Assembly (NCBI RefSeq): GCF_001557875.1
Contig: NZ_LNRF01000002.1
Coordinates: 310,001 to 374,000 of the forward strand
Origin: Vibrio splendidus
GTDB lineage: Bacteria > Pseudomonadota > Gammaproteobacteria > Enterobacterales > Vibrionaceae
Reading direction: 5' to 3'
Length of the DNA: 64,000 bases
Made by a program: the position numbers and the translations under genes. Under the pieces are notes generated by a model. The model was given only the letters and a program-made list of their open reading frames with translations, had not been told where the DNA came from and ran no database searches. Positions 48,499 through 59,700 of the stretch are shown here, piece after piece. Each line of letters starts with the position of its first letter. Position 1 is the stretch's first letter.

Positions 48499-49425
48499 TC
48501 AATAACTGATATGTAGCATTGCTAACTTATCCTTTTCCAACAGGCTAAGTTCGCTTTTTAAGTATTGGCCGAGTTCTTTTTGTTTAAACTCTGTGTGGCC
48601 TTGAGCGTATTTTGTTACGTCTAGATTGAGCGTGTGACAGTGAAGATCCATCACAGGACTTAACCCTGCGGGCTCATGATCCCATAAAGTCCCTAATTTG
48701 TAGGAACTTTTTAAGACATAATCCTTTTGGGACGTGCAATTGATTAGCTTTAAGTTGTCATTCCTATCAAGAATAGCTTGCCACTGTTCATCTTCACTTG
48801 AGACAGCGCCAGCGAAAATATAAGCAACCGAAACTAGATTACGTGTCGTTAACTCATTTAGAGTATGCCTGACTATACGACCACCTAAAGAGTGTCCCAT
48901 TAAAATACAGTTTTCAAACTCTGACTGCTGCTCTAGATAGTTCGCAAACCCTCTTCCGACATGGCGAGTTTCATGAAAGCACGTCTTCCAATGTCCCGCT
49001 ACTTTATCGACAACAATTGCACCCACAGTACTCGCTATACCTAGAATGGTACTACGTGCAGCAACCATAGCAGCAAAACCAAGCTTTCCGTTACTTGATG
49101 CTGGTATATTTGGTACCGCACCTTTATCAAAAACCATATCGGTAAAGTTGCCTGCTTTCCAATCAACACGAATAACTTTATTGGTTGGATAAAGCTCATC
49201 AACCACTTCTAACCAATCTTTTGAGCATTTACTGTTTTCAGACAGAAATCCGTTGATAATAAAAACAGCAGGAAGCTTGCCTTCACGTACTTGAACAAGT
49301 TCACAAGATTCTTCATCTCGTGGTTCTAAGTCCTGTGCACTTGGCTCGGTTAATGAATCCTTGAGGCTTTTGAGCAGAGGGTTGATGTCAAAGCTAGGCA
49401 ATGACGCTTTGAATTTGTTAAACAT
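48499..49425 (-). CDS. DUF726 alpha/beta hydrolase
   Basis: 308 residues. Hydrolase fold with LPAVFIINGFLSENSK (strand and oxyanion region), VIRVDWKAGNF and the nucleophile elbow ILMGHSLGGR with Ser near residue 179. Relatives are the DUF726/TMCO4-type proteins. A hydrophobic stretch VAARSTILGIASTVGAIVV near 121-140 could insert in a membrane. Later Asp/His candidates are NCTSQKDYVLK and DLHCHTL. It may act on lipids; substrate unproven. Start is 2 bases after the 31-residue ORF. Confidence 0.82.
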   Translation of the reverse strand: MFNKFKASLPSFDINPLLKSLKDSLTEPSAQDLEPRDEESCELVQVREGKLPAVFIINGFLSENSKCSKDWLEVVDELYPTNKVIRVDWKAGNFTDMVFDKGAVPNIPASSNGKLGFAAMVAARSTILGIASTVGAIVVDKVAGHWKTCFHETRHVGRGFANYLEQQSEFENCILMGHSLGGRIVRHTLNELTTRNLVSVAYIFAGAVSSEDEQWQAILDRNDNLKLINCTSQKDYVLKSSYKLGTLWDHEPAGLSPVMDLHCHTLNLDVTKYAQGHTEFKQKELGQYLKSELSLLEKDKLAMLHISY

Positions 49426-49427
49426 AG

Positions 49428-49523
49428 CTATTTACCCTTGATTACTTTACGCGCTTTGAACACGGTTGAAATAACGCCCACGAGGAACATAACGAATACA
49501 AACAGGACAAGAAGTTTGATCAT
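49428..49523 (-). CDS. 31-residue single-span membrane peptide
   Basis: MIKLLVLFVFVMFLVGVISTV followed by a basic tail FKARKVIKGK: one TM helix with positive-inside charge. It starts 9 bases after the EcsC gene and ends 2 bases before the hydrolase gene, with AAGG before its start. Its own end carries the hydrolase ribosome site AAGGG. Probably a genuine small protein; too short for family assignment. Confidence 0.65.
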   Translation of the reverse strand: MIKLLVLFVFVMFLVGVISTVFKARKVIKGK

Positions 49524-49532
49524 CACTTAACC

Positions 49533-50342
49533 TTAAATCGAAAGTAGATCGTATTGTTGTTTTACTAACTCTTGTCCGTATTGGCGTTCAAGTCGGCGAA
49601 CAATAAAGTGCCCTTTTGCCATGTCTTGGAAGTGGTCAATAAACATCGTATTGATAGCTGCGCCACCAACAGCACCAATGGCAGGAACTGCCTGAGCTGC
49701 TGCTTTTTGAGTAATCTGAACGCCAAAACGTTCCGCAATTAAAGTCATAAAGCGAACTAACACTGGTGCTGCTTCCTGAGCCAAACCATGTTTCGCAATA
49801 TGTTCCACAGCTTCAGTAGTTGCTCGTGCTAGCATTGCACGAATAGCAAAGTAACCCGACTCTGCGCCATCATCATCTTTACTATTTCCACCTAATGCAA
49901 ACACCTGTAAGCACGCAAGCTTTGTCTCGTCATCATTTATCGATTCACCTTGCTCTCGGGCAATATCACCAATAGAGCGCAGCATCAGCGTCGTTGAGAC
50001 AGGCAATTCAATAGATAATGCTGCAATACCAAAGAAACCACCTATTGCCCCGCTGGTTGCCGCGCCAAGCTTATGCCAAATATTAGATGACTCTTCTCCG
50101 GGAGTATCTTTCATTGTATAGAGCGCTGCAGAAGCCGACTTATCAAGCGCTGTGTGTGTCACACGACCAATCTTCTTATTCCAATCTTCTGGAAGCTTTT
50201 CAATAAGAAGCTCTATTGGTGTTCCAACAAAGTCGGTAACTTTGGCGGCTAGGCCAGGGTTTTCTAAAAGAGATTTCGCAGTTTTGAGTTCAGAAAGGTG
50301 TTGAGAGCGAATTGTTTGTTGAGTAAAGTTTGATTGAGACAT
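49533..50342 (-). CDS. EcsC-family protein
   Basis: 269 residues. EcsC pattern: PIELLIEKLPEDWNKKIGRV, a glycine-rich hydrophobic segment GAATSGAIGGFFGIAALSIE, then PVSTTLMLRSIGDIAREQGE, and C-terminal AAAQAVPAIGAVGGAAINTMF followed by DHFQDMAKGHFIVRRLERQYG. The two hydrophobic glycine-rich stretches suggest membrane association. EcsC biochemistry is not settled. First gene of the operon, with the promoter at 50410-50437. Confidence 0.85.
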   Translation of the reverse strand: MSQSNFTQQTIRSQHLSELKTAKSLLENPGLAAKVTDFVGTPIELLIEKLPEDWNKKIGRVTHTALDKSASAALYTMKDTPGEESSNIWHKLGAATSGAIGGFFGIAALSIELPVSTTLMLRSIGDIAREQGESINDDETKLACLQVFALGGNSKDDDGAESGYFAIRAMLARATTEAVEHIAKHGLAQEAAPVLVRFMTLIAERFGVQITQKAAAQAVPAIGAVGGAAINTMFIDHFQDMAKGHFIVRRLERQYGQELVKQQYDLLSI

Positions 50343-50409
50343 TATTTAACCTGTTAAATAGATTCACATATTCCATTCGTTCGTTAGACTTCCTTTCCCA
50401 TTTCAATGA

Positions 50410-50437
50410 ATTATAACAAGCCACATCCAACAAACAA
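50410..50437 (-). promoter_or_regulatory. Sigma-70-like promoter of the EcsC-CARF operon
   Basis: On the minus strand: TTGTTT, 16 bases, TATAAT, about 68 bases upstream of the EcsC start. It lies downstream of the DruE terminator, so it would drive the operon separately. Confidence 0.65.
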
Positions 50438-50456
50438 CACATCATTCCATTTATAT

Positions 50457-50494
50457 AAAAAAGGAGAGCTAATCCAACGTGGGACTCACTCTCC
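50457..50494 (-). terminator. Terminator after druE
   Basis: On the minus strand GGAGAG, 20-base loop, CTCTCC, then TTTTTTATAT. It starts 12 bases after the druE stop and separates the Druantia transcript from the EcsC operon. Confidence 0.72.
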
Positions 50495-50505
50495 ATTCAT
50501 TTCAA

Positions 50506-53500
50506 TCAACTAAATGACACAAATACATCGGTTGGGAATGTACCGGACGAGATCTGAGCTTGCCCCTCAACAATGATATTTGCGTGTTCTTCATCATCAA
50601 GATGATATGGTAAGTGGTTCTCAGGTAAACGTTTATCAGCAAACCAGTAACCAAATCCTTGATCAAGCCATAACGTCACTTCCCTGCCGTTATCAAAAGA
50701 TAAAACGAGCGTTCGCGAGTGAGGTAACTTATATTTCGAAGTCGTTTTAAAACTCATATTTGCTGTCGAGCTTTCAAATGCCAAACCAACTACCTTGTCA
50801 CGTGAGTAATCATCGAAAAAATTGTCTTGTACTGTCGTTGGCTTGTAACCTCGACTTAACTCCCCTGTGTGAATCTCGACCTGGCAGCTTTTGTAATGCT
50901 CCCCTAAAAACTTCAAGGTATTAAAGCATAGAGAAACAGGTAAAGTTGCGGCCAGATAACGATCAGAATAAGTAGCAGATTCGATAACTTGGTCTTGCAT
51001 CAACGCCATTAATGCTGGTGAGCGTTTAAACACAAGAGTCCAAAACTTGAATCCGAACTCAGAAGCTTTTCCGTCCAGTTCATTATCAATCACTATTTTT
51101 TCTACATCAGAACTTTGACGCAAACGCGTAGGATCAAAGTCCACCAACTCACCCAAAGAACCAATACCAACCACTAAAGTTTCAAGATCATCGATACGGT
51201 TTCCCCATTGGTAACAATATGACTCATTAGCCACCGATGCTAACACCTGATGATTAGCATGATCATTTAGTAGTTTACTCATTAGCTTCACATTTGGGTG
51301 GTTCTGATACCAAGACAACGTCACTTTTTGCTCAAGTGACAACTCTTGCACTTGAACCTCTGTCAATATCAAGTTTACCTTTCGCTCGGCAACCCAGCGA
51401 CTAAATGCTTGATACAGTTGCCAATCGCCTAAGTCGCTTAATTGACTTATAGGAAGCTCAACATAGAGGTCTGAGTCCTCATGTTTAGCCAACGTTTTTT
51501 CTATTGCGATCATTAACGGACGTAGTTCACGCCTATTGTGATGGTCGAACAATTCATATTCCACTGGCAAGCTAAGATTGTTAAAAAAACCGTTACTCAA
51601 ATAAGTAGCCACTTTCCTTCTATCAAGTAAATCAAGGACATGTTGAGTCGAATAATCCACTAAACAACGATGACAGGCCTTGTCACAGTGACAGCTGGAT
51701 GCAACCTTCTTTGCTCCTTGCAATAACTCAACAACATACTCAGAAGCTTGAATTGAAAAACCTGCACCACCAGCTGCATTGTCAAACAAGACGATAGCTT
51801 GTACTTCTCGTCCCTCATGATTCACAGGCTTGGTTGTACAGCCAATTTCATCATTATTAATACCAAGCTTCTCCGCTAACTGGTTTCGCATCAACACCGC
51901 GACTGAACGAGCAATACTTCTCTCTACTAGCGGTTTACCCAGCTCATCAAATAACAATAATTCGAACACGTCCGTATAGGTACTATGACCCAACTTTAGC
52001 GGACCTTTTACAGTGAACTCCCTGTCGTTCCCGCCACACAAAACTTCGCTTGAGCTGGTTAAATGGCCCTTACCACCTCGTAAGCGAGTGTGCCCCATCA
52101 ACACTTCTTTTGGTGACTTATCTCCACCTTCGGGCATAGCTTCCATACGACCACATTCTAAGCAAAGCGCATACCCTTGGTTAACGGGTCCTGCACTGTA
52201 ATAATAAACATGGCCATTATGGCTTGAACGGTATGATGCTCCAGGGTTTACACTCACTTCATGCCACTCGGAACCATCTACCGTCACCCAAGGGTCATTG
52301 AAAGGTACATGATTCAGACGCGAGATATCGTTATGAGGTTCGTCTCTAATATCGACCGCAAAACTCGCTGGCTGAATGTAAGGGTGAATACGATCTTTTG
52401 TTTTCTCGTCACTAAAATTGAACTCATTCCCACAACATTCACACTGTTCAGGTCTTAACAACGAAGTATTACTGGCACCACACTTGTCGCAACGCCATGC
52501 CCACCTTAACGCTTGTATCTCTTTGACTTGATCAACAGTTGCAGGACTGTGCCAGTTCAACAACACGCCTTTCGACTGATAAACACGTCCATCAATCACA
52601 ACATCATTACCCGGTGCATAATCGCGAATAGCGACTGAAAGATCTCGGGACGGAAAGCCAGCAGCGCTATATAGGTTATCTTTACGAGATGTTTTATCGT
52701 TGATTTGGTCTTGTTTCATCTTGATGTAGCGTTTTCGCCTTTCGATCACTTTGACATGATCTGTATTTAAAGACACCACATCAGTAGGGAACCCGTATCC
52801 GGGTAAGAAACCTTTACGTGCTAACTCGGAAAGTAAGAACTCCCCCTCTAAGCGTTGAATTTGGCTTTCTACTGCAGCTTGCGCTGTTGATAGCGAGTTA
52901 GGGTTCTCTTCTAAGCTTTTAGATTGTTCTTTTAGCAATTGATGCTCAACGGACCAACGCTCGACAATGCGCTTCATATGCTTAGCAGACGCATCTAGAA
53001 TTTCGATACGTGATGTTGCATCAAGAGAGGTTCGACGTAACAAAGTATCCAACCCGTCTTGTACAAAATCTAACGCTCCGTTTACACACCAGTCAACAAA
53101 TTGGTCAGCTTGAGAAGCCGCCGATTCATGATCAGATTTGAAGAAGTTACCGCAATTCAATTTCAACGAATTCTCTGACTTCACAACATGATTTAAAAAT
53201 GTTGAAAGTAGTAACGAATTCACATGGCGACGAACAATGTAGTCACTCGATAACGATACGTTCGGTACTTTAATTTCCGTATCAAACGCCCAACGAGTAT
53301 TCGAGAAAATATGCTCTCCATGCGGAGTAGATTTACATAACGTAAGCGCAATCGACTTAGTTTCTCCACGACGGCCTGCGCGACCTGCACGTTGCAAGTA
53401 GTTCGCAGGGTTAGGTGGAGCATTATTCATCGCGACTACCGATATACCACCAATATCTACACCCATTTCCATCGTCGTAGAGCAGCTTAAAACGTTTATT

Positions 53501-56500
53501 TTCCCTTCTTTGAATTCTTTTTCATACTCACGTAGCTGGCTTGCCTTAAGCTGCGCAGAGTGCTCTGCGACTCTAAAGTAAGGAGTGCGTTCTACAACAC
53601 GGTCAGCAATATCTGACCACGCGTTTTCTTTGCGTACATCAATTAAGTCTGGTTGCTCTTGCCAATCCCTAACTTTGTTTAGATCAACCGTTTCTCCACT
53701 TTCAGGATCGCGGCCAAATGGGAACGGATAACTTGGGGTAGATATTTGTTTACACAAATGTTCGGTACGGTCCCCAGATAAATTCAAATATGGGGTCACC
53801 CCTAGCAATGGTTTATCTATGATTTTTTGGGTATGAGGACATTGATGCTTATCTGCAATCAAAGAGAAACTCACTTGTTGCTCAAGCTCTAAACGATAGC
53901 CATCACCACTCGGAGTCAACACTGACGACTGCAGAGCCATCCACGCTTGGCGTAAAATTTCGTTAATATCTGCACGTGTATCAGAATCCTCTAACTCTAT
54001 ATTTAGAGCCGTCGCAAGCAACCTAACTAACCTTGGTTGTCGTGGCCCATTACGCCTAATTTTTGGCCATGCCTCTACATTCCAAATATGGGTAGGTTCA
54101 TCTTGACCTACTAAGAAAGCTGGCGAATATTTAGCCCCAATCCAGTTAATTTGCTCATCCGTCAACCTCACGGCTTTCATGCTTCGTACATGAAAATTCA
54201 CACAAACAGTTAGGAAATTAACCCACTCTTCACGCCCTTTTTCAGCACTATCAAAATGTCTCATCCATTCACTAGGGGCTGAACTCTCCTTTTGGGCTAA
54301 ACCTGGATATTCCATGCAGACCAAGCCCATGGTTTCGAGTGTGTTCTGTCTTTTAGGACGGCTATTGAACTCTCGCAACAATAATAAGCGCGCAAGTAAT
54401 TTCGGATTTGCAACCATGTCCATGCGGTCATCGAAGTGTTCGTAAAACTTTTTGATCCACAGTTTTACTTCTTTCTGTTCTGCTAAAAAATCTTCAACTT
54501 CTTGCCAAGTTACTGCAACCGACTTTGAGCTTCCACCAACCAAAGAGGCGATTTGACCTTCAACAAACTCGATCATGTCCTCTTCACCGCTCATTTTAGC
54601 CATCTTGAGCATTTTCTGAAATTTCTCGAGCTCAGCAGTATCTTCAGAGCTTGAACCAGTCTCTCGGATCGCTTTATCCAAGATCAAATGATAAATAGTC
54701 GAACGCAAAAACTGCCTTTCAGAATCTTGTTGTGACTTGGCAGAAAAACGAGCGGTACCTTGACGGCTATCGGTGAAAGTAATCATGCGACGGCCGTTCC
54801 AAGGACCTTTCAACTGCTCTTTCTTACCATCTTGGCAATACTCTAGTAATGTAGGAATGACCGTCGACAGCATAAATGGCGCACCATTTCTGAAGTGACG
54901 GTAGAACTCGAAATTCTTGATTTTAGTATGCTGGCAGCAAGGGCAACGCACCGACAAAGCACCGTCACTTTTACGATACCCTTCGACTCGATGGATTAAA
55001 TGTGCCCCTGGAACTTTAGCGGTTTTTACATCTCTCTGGTTATTAATCCAGTATTCACCGGTTTCTTCAAAACTTAACGGAGAGATAAGAGCAAAGCGAT
55101 CATACTCCTCGGAAGTTTCTTCATCATCTTCGATGGTGAGATCTTCTTCTCCAACAAGGTCCAAGGCAAAGTCATCAATCGATGAGTCTGGCTTCGTTAA
55201 GTGCAGTTGTGAATGACTGGTCTCTGAATCCGTTTTTTCAGTCGCAGCCAATAAGCTAGTTCCGCAACCATTACAGCTAACCATTTCAAATATCGGTGAA
55301 CCACACGAGCACTTCTCACGACGTGACATATGAACCATACCAAATCGCCAATCAATCGACTCTAAAGGCGTACCTACCTTTGCCGAGCAATCTGAATTTG
55401 AGCAAGCCCAAAGCCCACCAGCAACCCTGTGGAACAGGTGAAGTCTAAACGGAATAAATGCATCGCCATCTGCGTTCTTTGTCGAAGCACAGATATCAAG
55501 CCATTGAAGTGAGTCTTGTTCAGATAACGGTTCCTCAGTTGCAGACAATAGCTTCCCTATTTCGCTCAACGTCATTCTGTTATCGGTTGAACTCAGGTGC
55601 TGCCTTAACGTTCTTAACGGCGGTAAGCTTTGTAATACATCGTAACGTTCTATTTCGTTCGTTATGCTTGAAACACTATCAAGGTTCATCGCCTTTATTT
55701 GCTCTAGTTCCATCAGCGGTTTGATTTCACGCTCACCCTTCACTAAATGAACTTGAGTGATATCGACACCAGCGACGTCAGCCAAAAACGCTTTTAGATC
55801 CGCGTCAGAGTCCTTTCCACCAATCGTTGCGGAAGTCGCGACAAATCTCACTTGATCTGGCGTGACACCAAAACCATGCATTACACGTCGAAGCAACAGG
55901 GACAATTCAGCAGCTTGAGAACCAATATAGGTATGCGCTTCATCTAAAACGATCCAACGCAATTTGCCTTTAGAACGGTTCAAAATATTCGCGTCTTTTT
56001 GGCGAACCAACATGTACTCCAACATCGTAGAGTTGGTCACCAATATTTGAGCTGGGTTTTCTCTCAGCTCCTTACGAGAAAGCTGTTCATTTGGGTGCTT
56101 TTTTCGTTCTGCAACACTTACTGATTCGGGCGTATCACCATTAAACAGGCTGAATTTAACTTGATCACCCAATTGGTGAGTCCACGCCGTTAAACGCTCT
56201 CTCTGACTGTTGATTAATGCATTGAGTGGATATAAAAACAAAGCCTCGACGCCATCTGGCTTACTGTTACGTTCAACAATGTCATTTAGAATTGGCACTA
56301 AGAAACACTCTGTCTTACCAGAACCCGTACCACTACTCACAATTACAGACTTAGGAGATGGCTCCAATAGATGAGACCATGCTTCATGTTGATGAGAGTA
56401 CGGGTACCAACTGCTATCAAAAAGGTAGTCTTCTTTAAGCTCTTTCGGTGGATTTGCCATTGCGTTTACAATCGAGCTGTTTAACAACCCACCCGATAGG

Positions 56501-56706
56501 TCTCGCATGCTTTGAGTATGCGGTTTCCAGCCAAAGGTGGCTTCAAACACAGGGTCAGCAAGAAACGCCCCCTCTTTACCTGGGGATTGAGAAAACGACT
56601 GCCACAAAAATTCACGTAAAGGCTTAGATCGCAAACCAAATTGCCCTAAAGTAGCGCGCGCTGCTCGTTTAGTCAGTTGGTCAACTAAAGACTCAAAATA
56701 TTGCAT
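50506..56706 (-). CDS. druE: Druantia type III helicase DruE (DUF1998)
   Basis: 2066 residues, large superfamily 2 helicase of the Druantia anti-phage system. Walker A SSGTGSGKT near 124-132, DEAH box VLDEAHTY near 254, motif III SATIGG, C-terminal helicase motifs TTMEMGVDIGG and QRAGRAGRRGE. Zinc-binding cysteine clusters occur in the middle (CSCG ... CNGCG) and before and within DUF1998 (CDKCG ... CECCG, NAAGGAGFSI, CHCDKACHRCLVD). A ~350-residue C-terminal extension follows. Length and domain order match DruE. It starts 16 bases after druH. Confidence 0.85.
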   Translation of the reverse strand: MQYFESLVDQLTKRAARATLGQFGLRSKPLREFLWQSFSQSPGKEGAFLADPVFEATFGWKPHTQSMRDLSGGLLNSSIVNAMANPPKELKEDYLFDSSWYPYSHQHEAWSHLLEPSPKSVIVSSGTGSGKTECFLVPILNDIVERNSKPDGVEALFLYPLNALINSQRERLTAWTHQLGDQVKFSLFNGDTPESVSVAERKKHPNEQLSRKELRENPAQILVTNSTMLEYMLVRQKDANILNRSKGKLRWIVLDEAHTYIGSQAAELSLLLRRVMHGFGVTPDQVRFVATSATIGGKDSDADLKAFLADVAGVDITQVHLVKGEREIKPLMELEQIKAMNLDSVSSITNEIERYDVLQSLPPLRTLRQHLSSTDNRMTLSEIGKLLSATEEPLSEQDSLQWLDICASTKNADGDAFIPFRLHLFHRVAGGLWACSNSDCSAKVGTPLESIDWRFGMVHMSRREKCSCGSPIFEMVSCNGCGTSLLAATEKTDSETSHSQLHLTKPDSSIDDFALDLVGEEDLTIEDDEETSEEYDRFALISPLSFEETGEYWINNQRDVKTAKVPGAHLIHRVEGYRKSDGALSVRCPCCQHTKIKNFEFYRHFRNGAPFMLSTVIPTLLEYCQDGKKEQLKGPWNGRRMITFTDSRQGTARFSAKSQQDSERQFLRSTIYHLILDKAIRETGSSSEDTAELEKFQKMLKMAKMSGEEDMIEFVEGQIASLVGGSSKSVAVTWQEVEDFLAEQKEVKLWIKKFYEHFDDRMDMVANPKLLARLLLLREFNSRPKRQNTLETMGLVCMEYPGLAQKESSAPSEWMRHFDSAEKGREEWVNFLTVCVNFHVRSMKAVRLTDEQINWIGAKYSPAFLVGQDEPTHIWNVEAWPKIRRNGPRQPRLVRLLATALNIELEDSDTRADINEILRQAWMALQSSVLTPSGDGYRLELEQQVSFSLIADKHQCPHTQKIIDKPLLGVTPYLNLSGDRTEHLCKQISTPSYPFPFGRDPESGETVDLNKVRDWQEQPDLIDVRKENAWSDIADRVVERTPYFRVAEHSAQLKASQLREYEKEFKEGKINVLSCSTTMEMGVDIGGISVVAMNNAPPNPANYLQRAGRAGRRGETKSIALTLCKSTPHGEHIFSNTRWAFDTEIKVPNVSLSSDYIVRRHVNSLLLSTFLNHVVKSENSLKLNCGNFFKSDHESAASQADQFVDWCVNGALDFVQDGLDTLLRRTSLDATSRIEILDASAKHMKRIVERWSVEHQLLKEQSKSLEENPNSLSTAQAAVESQIQRLEGEFLLSELARKGFLPGYGFPTDVVSLNTDHVKVIERRKRYIKMKQDQINDKTSRKDNLYSAAGFPSRDLSVAIRDYAPGNDVVIDGRVYQSKGVLLNWHSPATVDQVKEIQALRWAWRCDKCGASNTSLLRPEQCECCGNEFNFSDEKTKDRIHPYIQPASFAVDIRDEPHNDISRLNHVPFNDPWVTVDGSEWHEVSVNPGASYRSSHNGHVYYYSAGPVNQGYALCLECGRMEAMPEGGDKSPKEVLMGHTRLRGGKGHLTSSSEVLCGGNDREFTVKGPLKLGHSTYTDVFELLLFDELGKPLVERSIARSVAVLMRNQLAEKLGINNDEIGCTTKPVNHEGREVQAIVLFDNAAGGAGFSIQASEYVVELLQGAKKVASSCHCDKACHRCLVDYSTQHVLDLLDRRKVATYLSNGFFNNLSLPVEYELFDHHNRRELRPLMIAIEKTLAKHEDSDLYVELPISQLSDLGDWQLYQAFSRWVAERKVNLILTEVQVQELSLEQKVTLSWYQNHPNVKLMSKLLNDHANHQVLASVANESYCYQWGNRIDDLETLVVGIGSLGELVDFDPTRLRQSSDVEKIVIDNELDGKASEFGFKFWTLVFKRSPALMALMQDQVIESATYSDRYLAATLPVSLCFNTLKFLGEHYKSCQVEIHTGELSRGYKPTTVQDNFFDDYSRDKVVGLAFESSTANMSFKTTSKYKLPHSRTLVLSFDNGREVTLWLDQGFGYWFADKRLPENHLPYHLDDEEHANIIVEGQAQISSGTFPTDVFVSFS

Positions 56707-56722
56707 GGTTGGTTTACCTTAT

Positions 56723-59700
56723 TTAGCTATTCACTAGGCCGAAAATCATTTTATGTGTAAGAGCGAACACTTGTTCAAAGTAGTCAGGGTCGAAGCTGTT
56801 GTATTGTCTCATCGCATGTACCACCTCTGGTGTCATTCTCAGTGATGCAGATCCACAAGTAGATAAAGCAAGCAATACGGGCGCATTCATCACGTTATTG
56901 CGGTACAGGTCCTTAGTGGTGAAGCACACCTCTGCTAATTGTGGTTTAACGGCCCTAATTGAACTTTTCAATATATGGTCCGAAAATTCGCAAGGCCAGT
57001 GAGATTCGTTGTATTGGTTATTCAATGTATTTCGCAGGTCAAACAATTGCTGAATATAGGCGGCAGGATTAAGGGAAGGTTTCTCTCGATTGGCATCGAT
57101 TTTATGCATTAAAAGGTTCTTGAGGCTTTGTAAGCCTTGGTATCGAGTTACTAATTCGTCTAATTTTGATTCAATTTTACCGCAGATAATGTCCGAAAAG
57201 TCGTTGCCGTAAACCTCGATACGTGAAGCATAGAAAGCGCTCACTACCGCGATCGCATCTCGAGCTTTAATTGAGTGCCATAAGAAAGGAAACTGCTGAC
57301 TAAACTGCCAAATACGCTCGGCTTCTTTCTTATTTGCGCTTAACAACATAGCGAGCATAAATTCAGGTTTATTAATTGCACCTCGCCACAGATCGAATGT
57401 GGTAAGCGGAACACTATCAAAGGCCAACAAGGCTTTAATGTATGCCCATTCTGGCGCACTAAATTCTGTCGCCAACTGACCGCAAACCACCGAAAACTTA
57501 TCTAGACGATCCTTACGGGCCCCGATAGATGCCGCTTGTTCTAGTCGATTACTCGACGACGACAACAACTCAAGGTCTTTACTCCACATCAAAGGTCTTA
57601 CACCCTGCTCGGCTTCGTCAGCATAGATAAGCCAAGCACCAGGCGAAGCGTCTTCTTCAGGGAAGTACCACTGTTCGTCATTCTTGATTAAAGTAATCGG
57701 CGCATAAGTTGGGTTATCCAAAGGCACCATCGAAAGTGTGGCCATGAAGCTATCGTTGCTATCGTTGTCGATTTCAATCGTGCCTTGTGCTCTGTTTGGA
57801 ATAAGAGCATTGCTGTATGCATTAACACTGAAATTGAAAATGGTATGTGCATTGTCCAGCACCGATACCTTAACGGCTGCATCTAATGAAGATGATAGAG
57901 CCAGCAAGGACTCAATATCCTCTTTGAACGTTGCTAAGGAAAATCCGGTAGATAAAACGTCACCTTTTGGCAAAATTCGCTTCACGTAAGCGGATTTAGA
58001 AAAAGCGCCATAAATATCTCTAGCGAGAAGCTTGAATTCCACCTCTAGCGAATCACTGACGCCATAGCCGAATAACTCATAACGATTAAGCGTATCGACT
58101 AAAATTGCTTCAGCATTACGAACCGCTTCTCCCCCAGAGCTAATTAGACAAATACCTTTAGCGGGGAATGGCAATGTTATTGACAATGACTTTGCTTGGT
58201 CTTGCCACCATATCGCTACGTCAACTTGTGCTGGTGGGTGAGCTTGATGACTGAGCATATCCAAAGTGCGTTTAGCTTCGTTCGGGTCTTGCTGAGAATG
58301 AGATAGAACCGAGCTCGGCAGAACATCGAGTTGTTCTGCATCCTTTAACGCAATAGATGGTAGTGGTTTATTAGAATAAAAGCCGATCTGACCAATTTGT
58401 ACCGTGTGGCTCGGTTGCAGTCCAATAGAAAAATCGTCCGGTAACAAACCTACAGTAAAACGCTTAACCGGTTTGTTATTCTCAAACAAAGCGATATCGA
58501 CCTTACCAAAAGGTACCGTATTCATTGACTGCCATTGTTCAAGCATTGTATCGCGCCAACGAAGCTGAGTATTTGGAATTTCTGATTGCTGACCATTTTC
58601 ATCAATGGCGACTAAGCTAGGAACACCAATAAAGCACTTACTTGGATTAGCTTGATAAGGAACTGGCTGGCCAACCAAATTGAATTCAAGAGGTTGCACA
58701 CCTTCTCGGTCAAGTGACACACAATAGGCGTCAAAATAAAATTCCGTATCCACTTGAGTATTAACATCATAAAGAACACGTCCACTGATGTGACCTACCG
58801 TAGCAAGTGTAGGATGCGATAAGCGCTCCGGTACTGAAACTAAAACGTTCGCCTCTGCACATTCGACACTTCCAGCACCTTTGAGCAGCCATTCATCGTT
58901 ATGTTGTGTGAATACCCAAGGTTCATTGGCATCAACTCCCGCACCACCAAGCACTGGGGCGAACCATTCATTACCAGCGTCATCCGTTGCTTTCAATTGA
59001 ATATCGCAGTCGAACCACTCTGCAGGAAGAGACTTAGTATAAACATCGAGTAAATAGTGCTCAGAGTCCGCACCACGTTTAAATGCCTTTGCCAATAAAA
59101 GGCTCTTACTTCCAACCGCAAACAGGTTTATGCGGTCTGGAAAATTCACGCTACTAAACAGTTGCTGTAAGAACTTGGCATTAAGACGAGACTTGAGTGT
59201 GATATCAATTTGGTTCCGCCACTGATAATCGTCATCCGATGCCGAGATATCCATCATTGAGGCATAATGAGAATAAGATTTACGTAGAGAACGAAGAATC
59301 TTAATAGAGTTTGGTAAACGACGTTGAACTTCAACAGCAAGACCAAGCGCATTACCCAATAAAGTTCGTGCGGCTTCAGGCTCCATGTTCAATGGTAAAG
59401 CTTGCGACCAATTTGCATCGACCGTATTCAAGTAATGAAGCGGGTCGCTTTGCTCGTCTAGCCCGTGCTTATCGACCAGATAATAAATGGATTCAGCAAC
59501 TTGGGCGACAATGCTATAAACCGTCTCATCACGATATGATGCTGCAATATAGTGCGCGTGTGCTTTAGCAACAGATACTGCGCTTAACCGTGAGTTAGCA
59601 AATTGCCCATAATCTTGAATCACTTGTTCGAAGTAATGGGCAAGCCTGCTATTTGGATCTTGGATAAGCGTTTGTGGCAAGCCACCTTCAACGGCCACAG

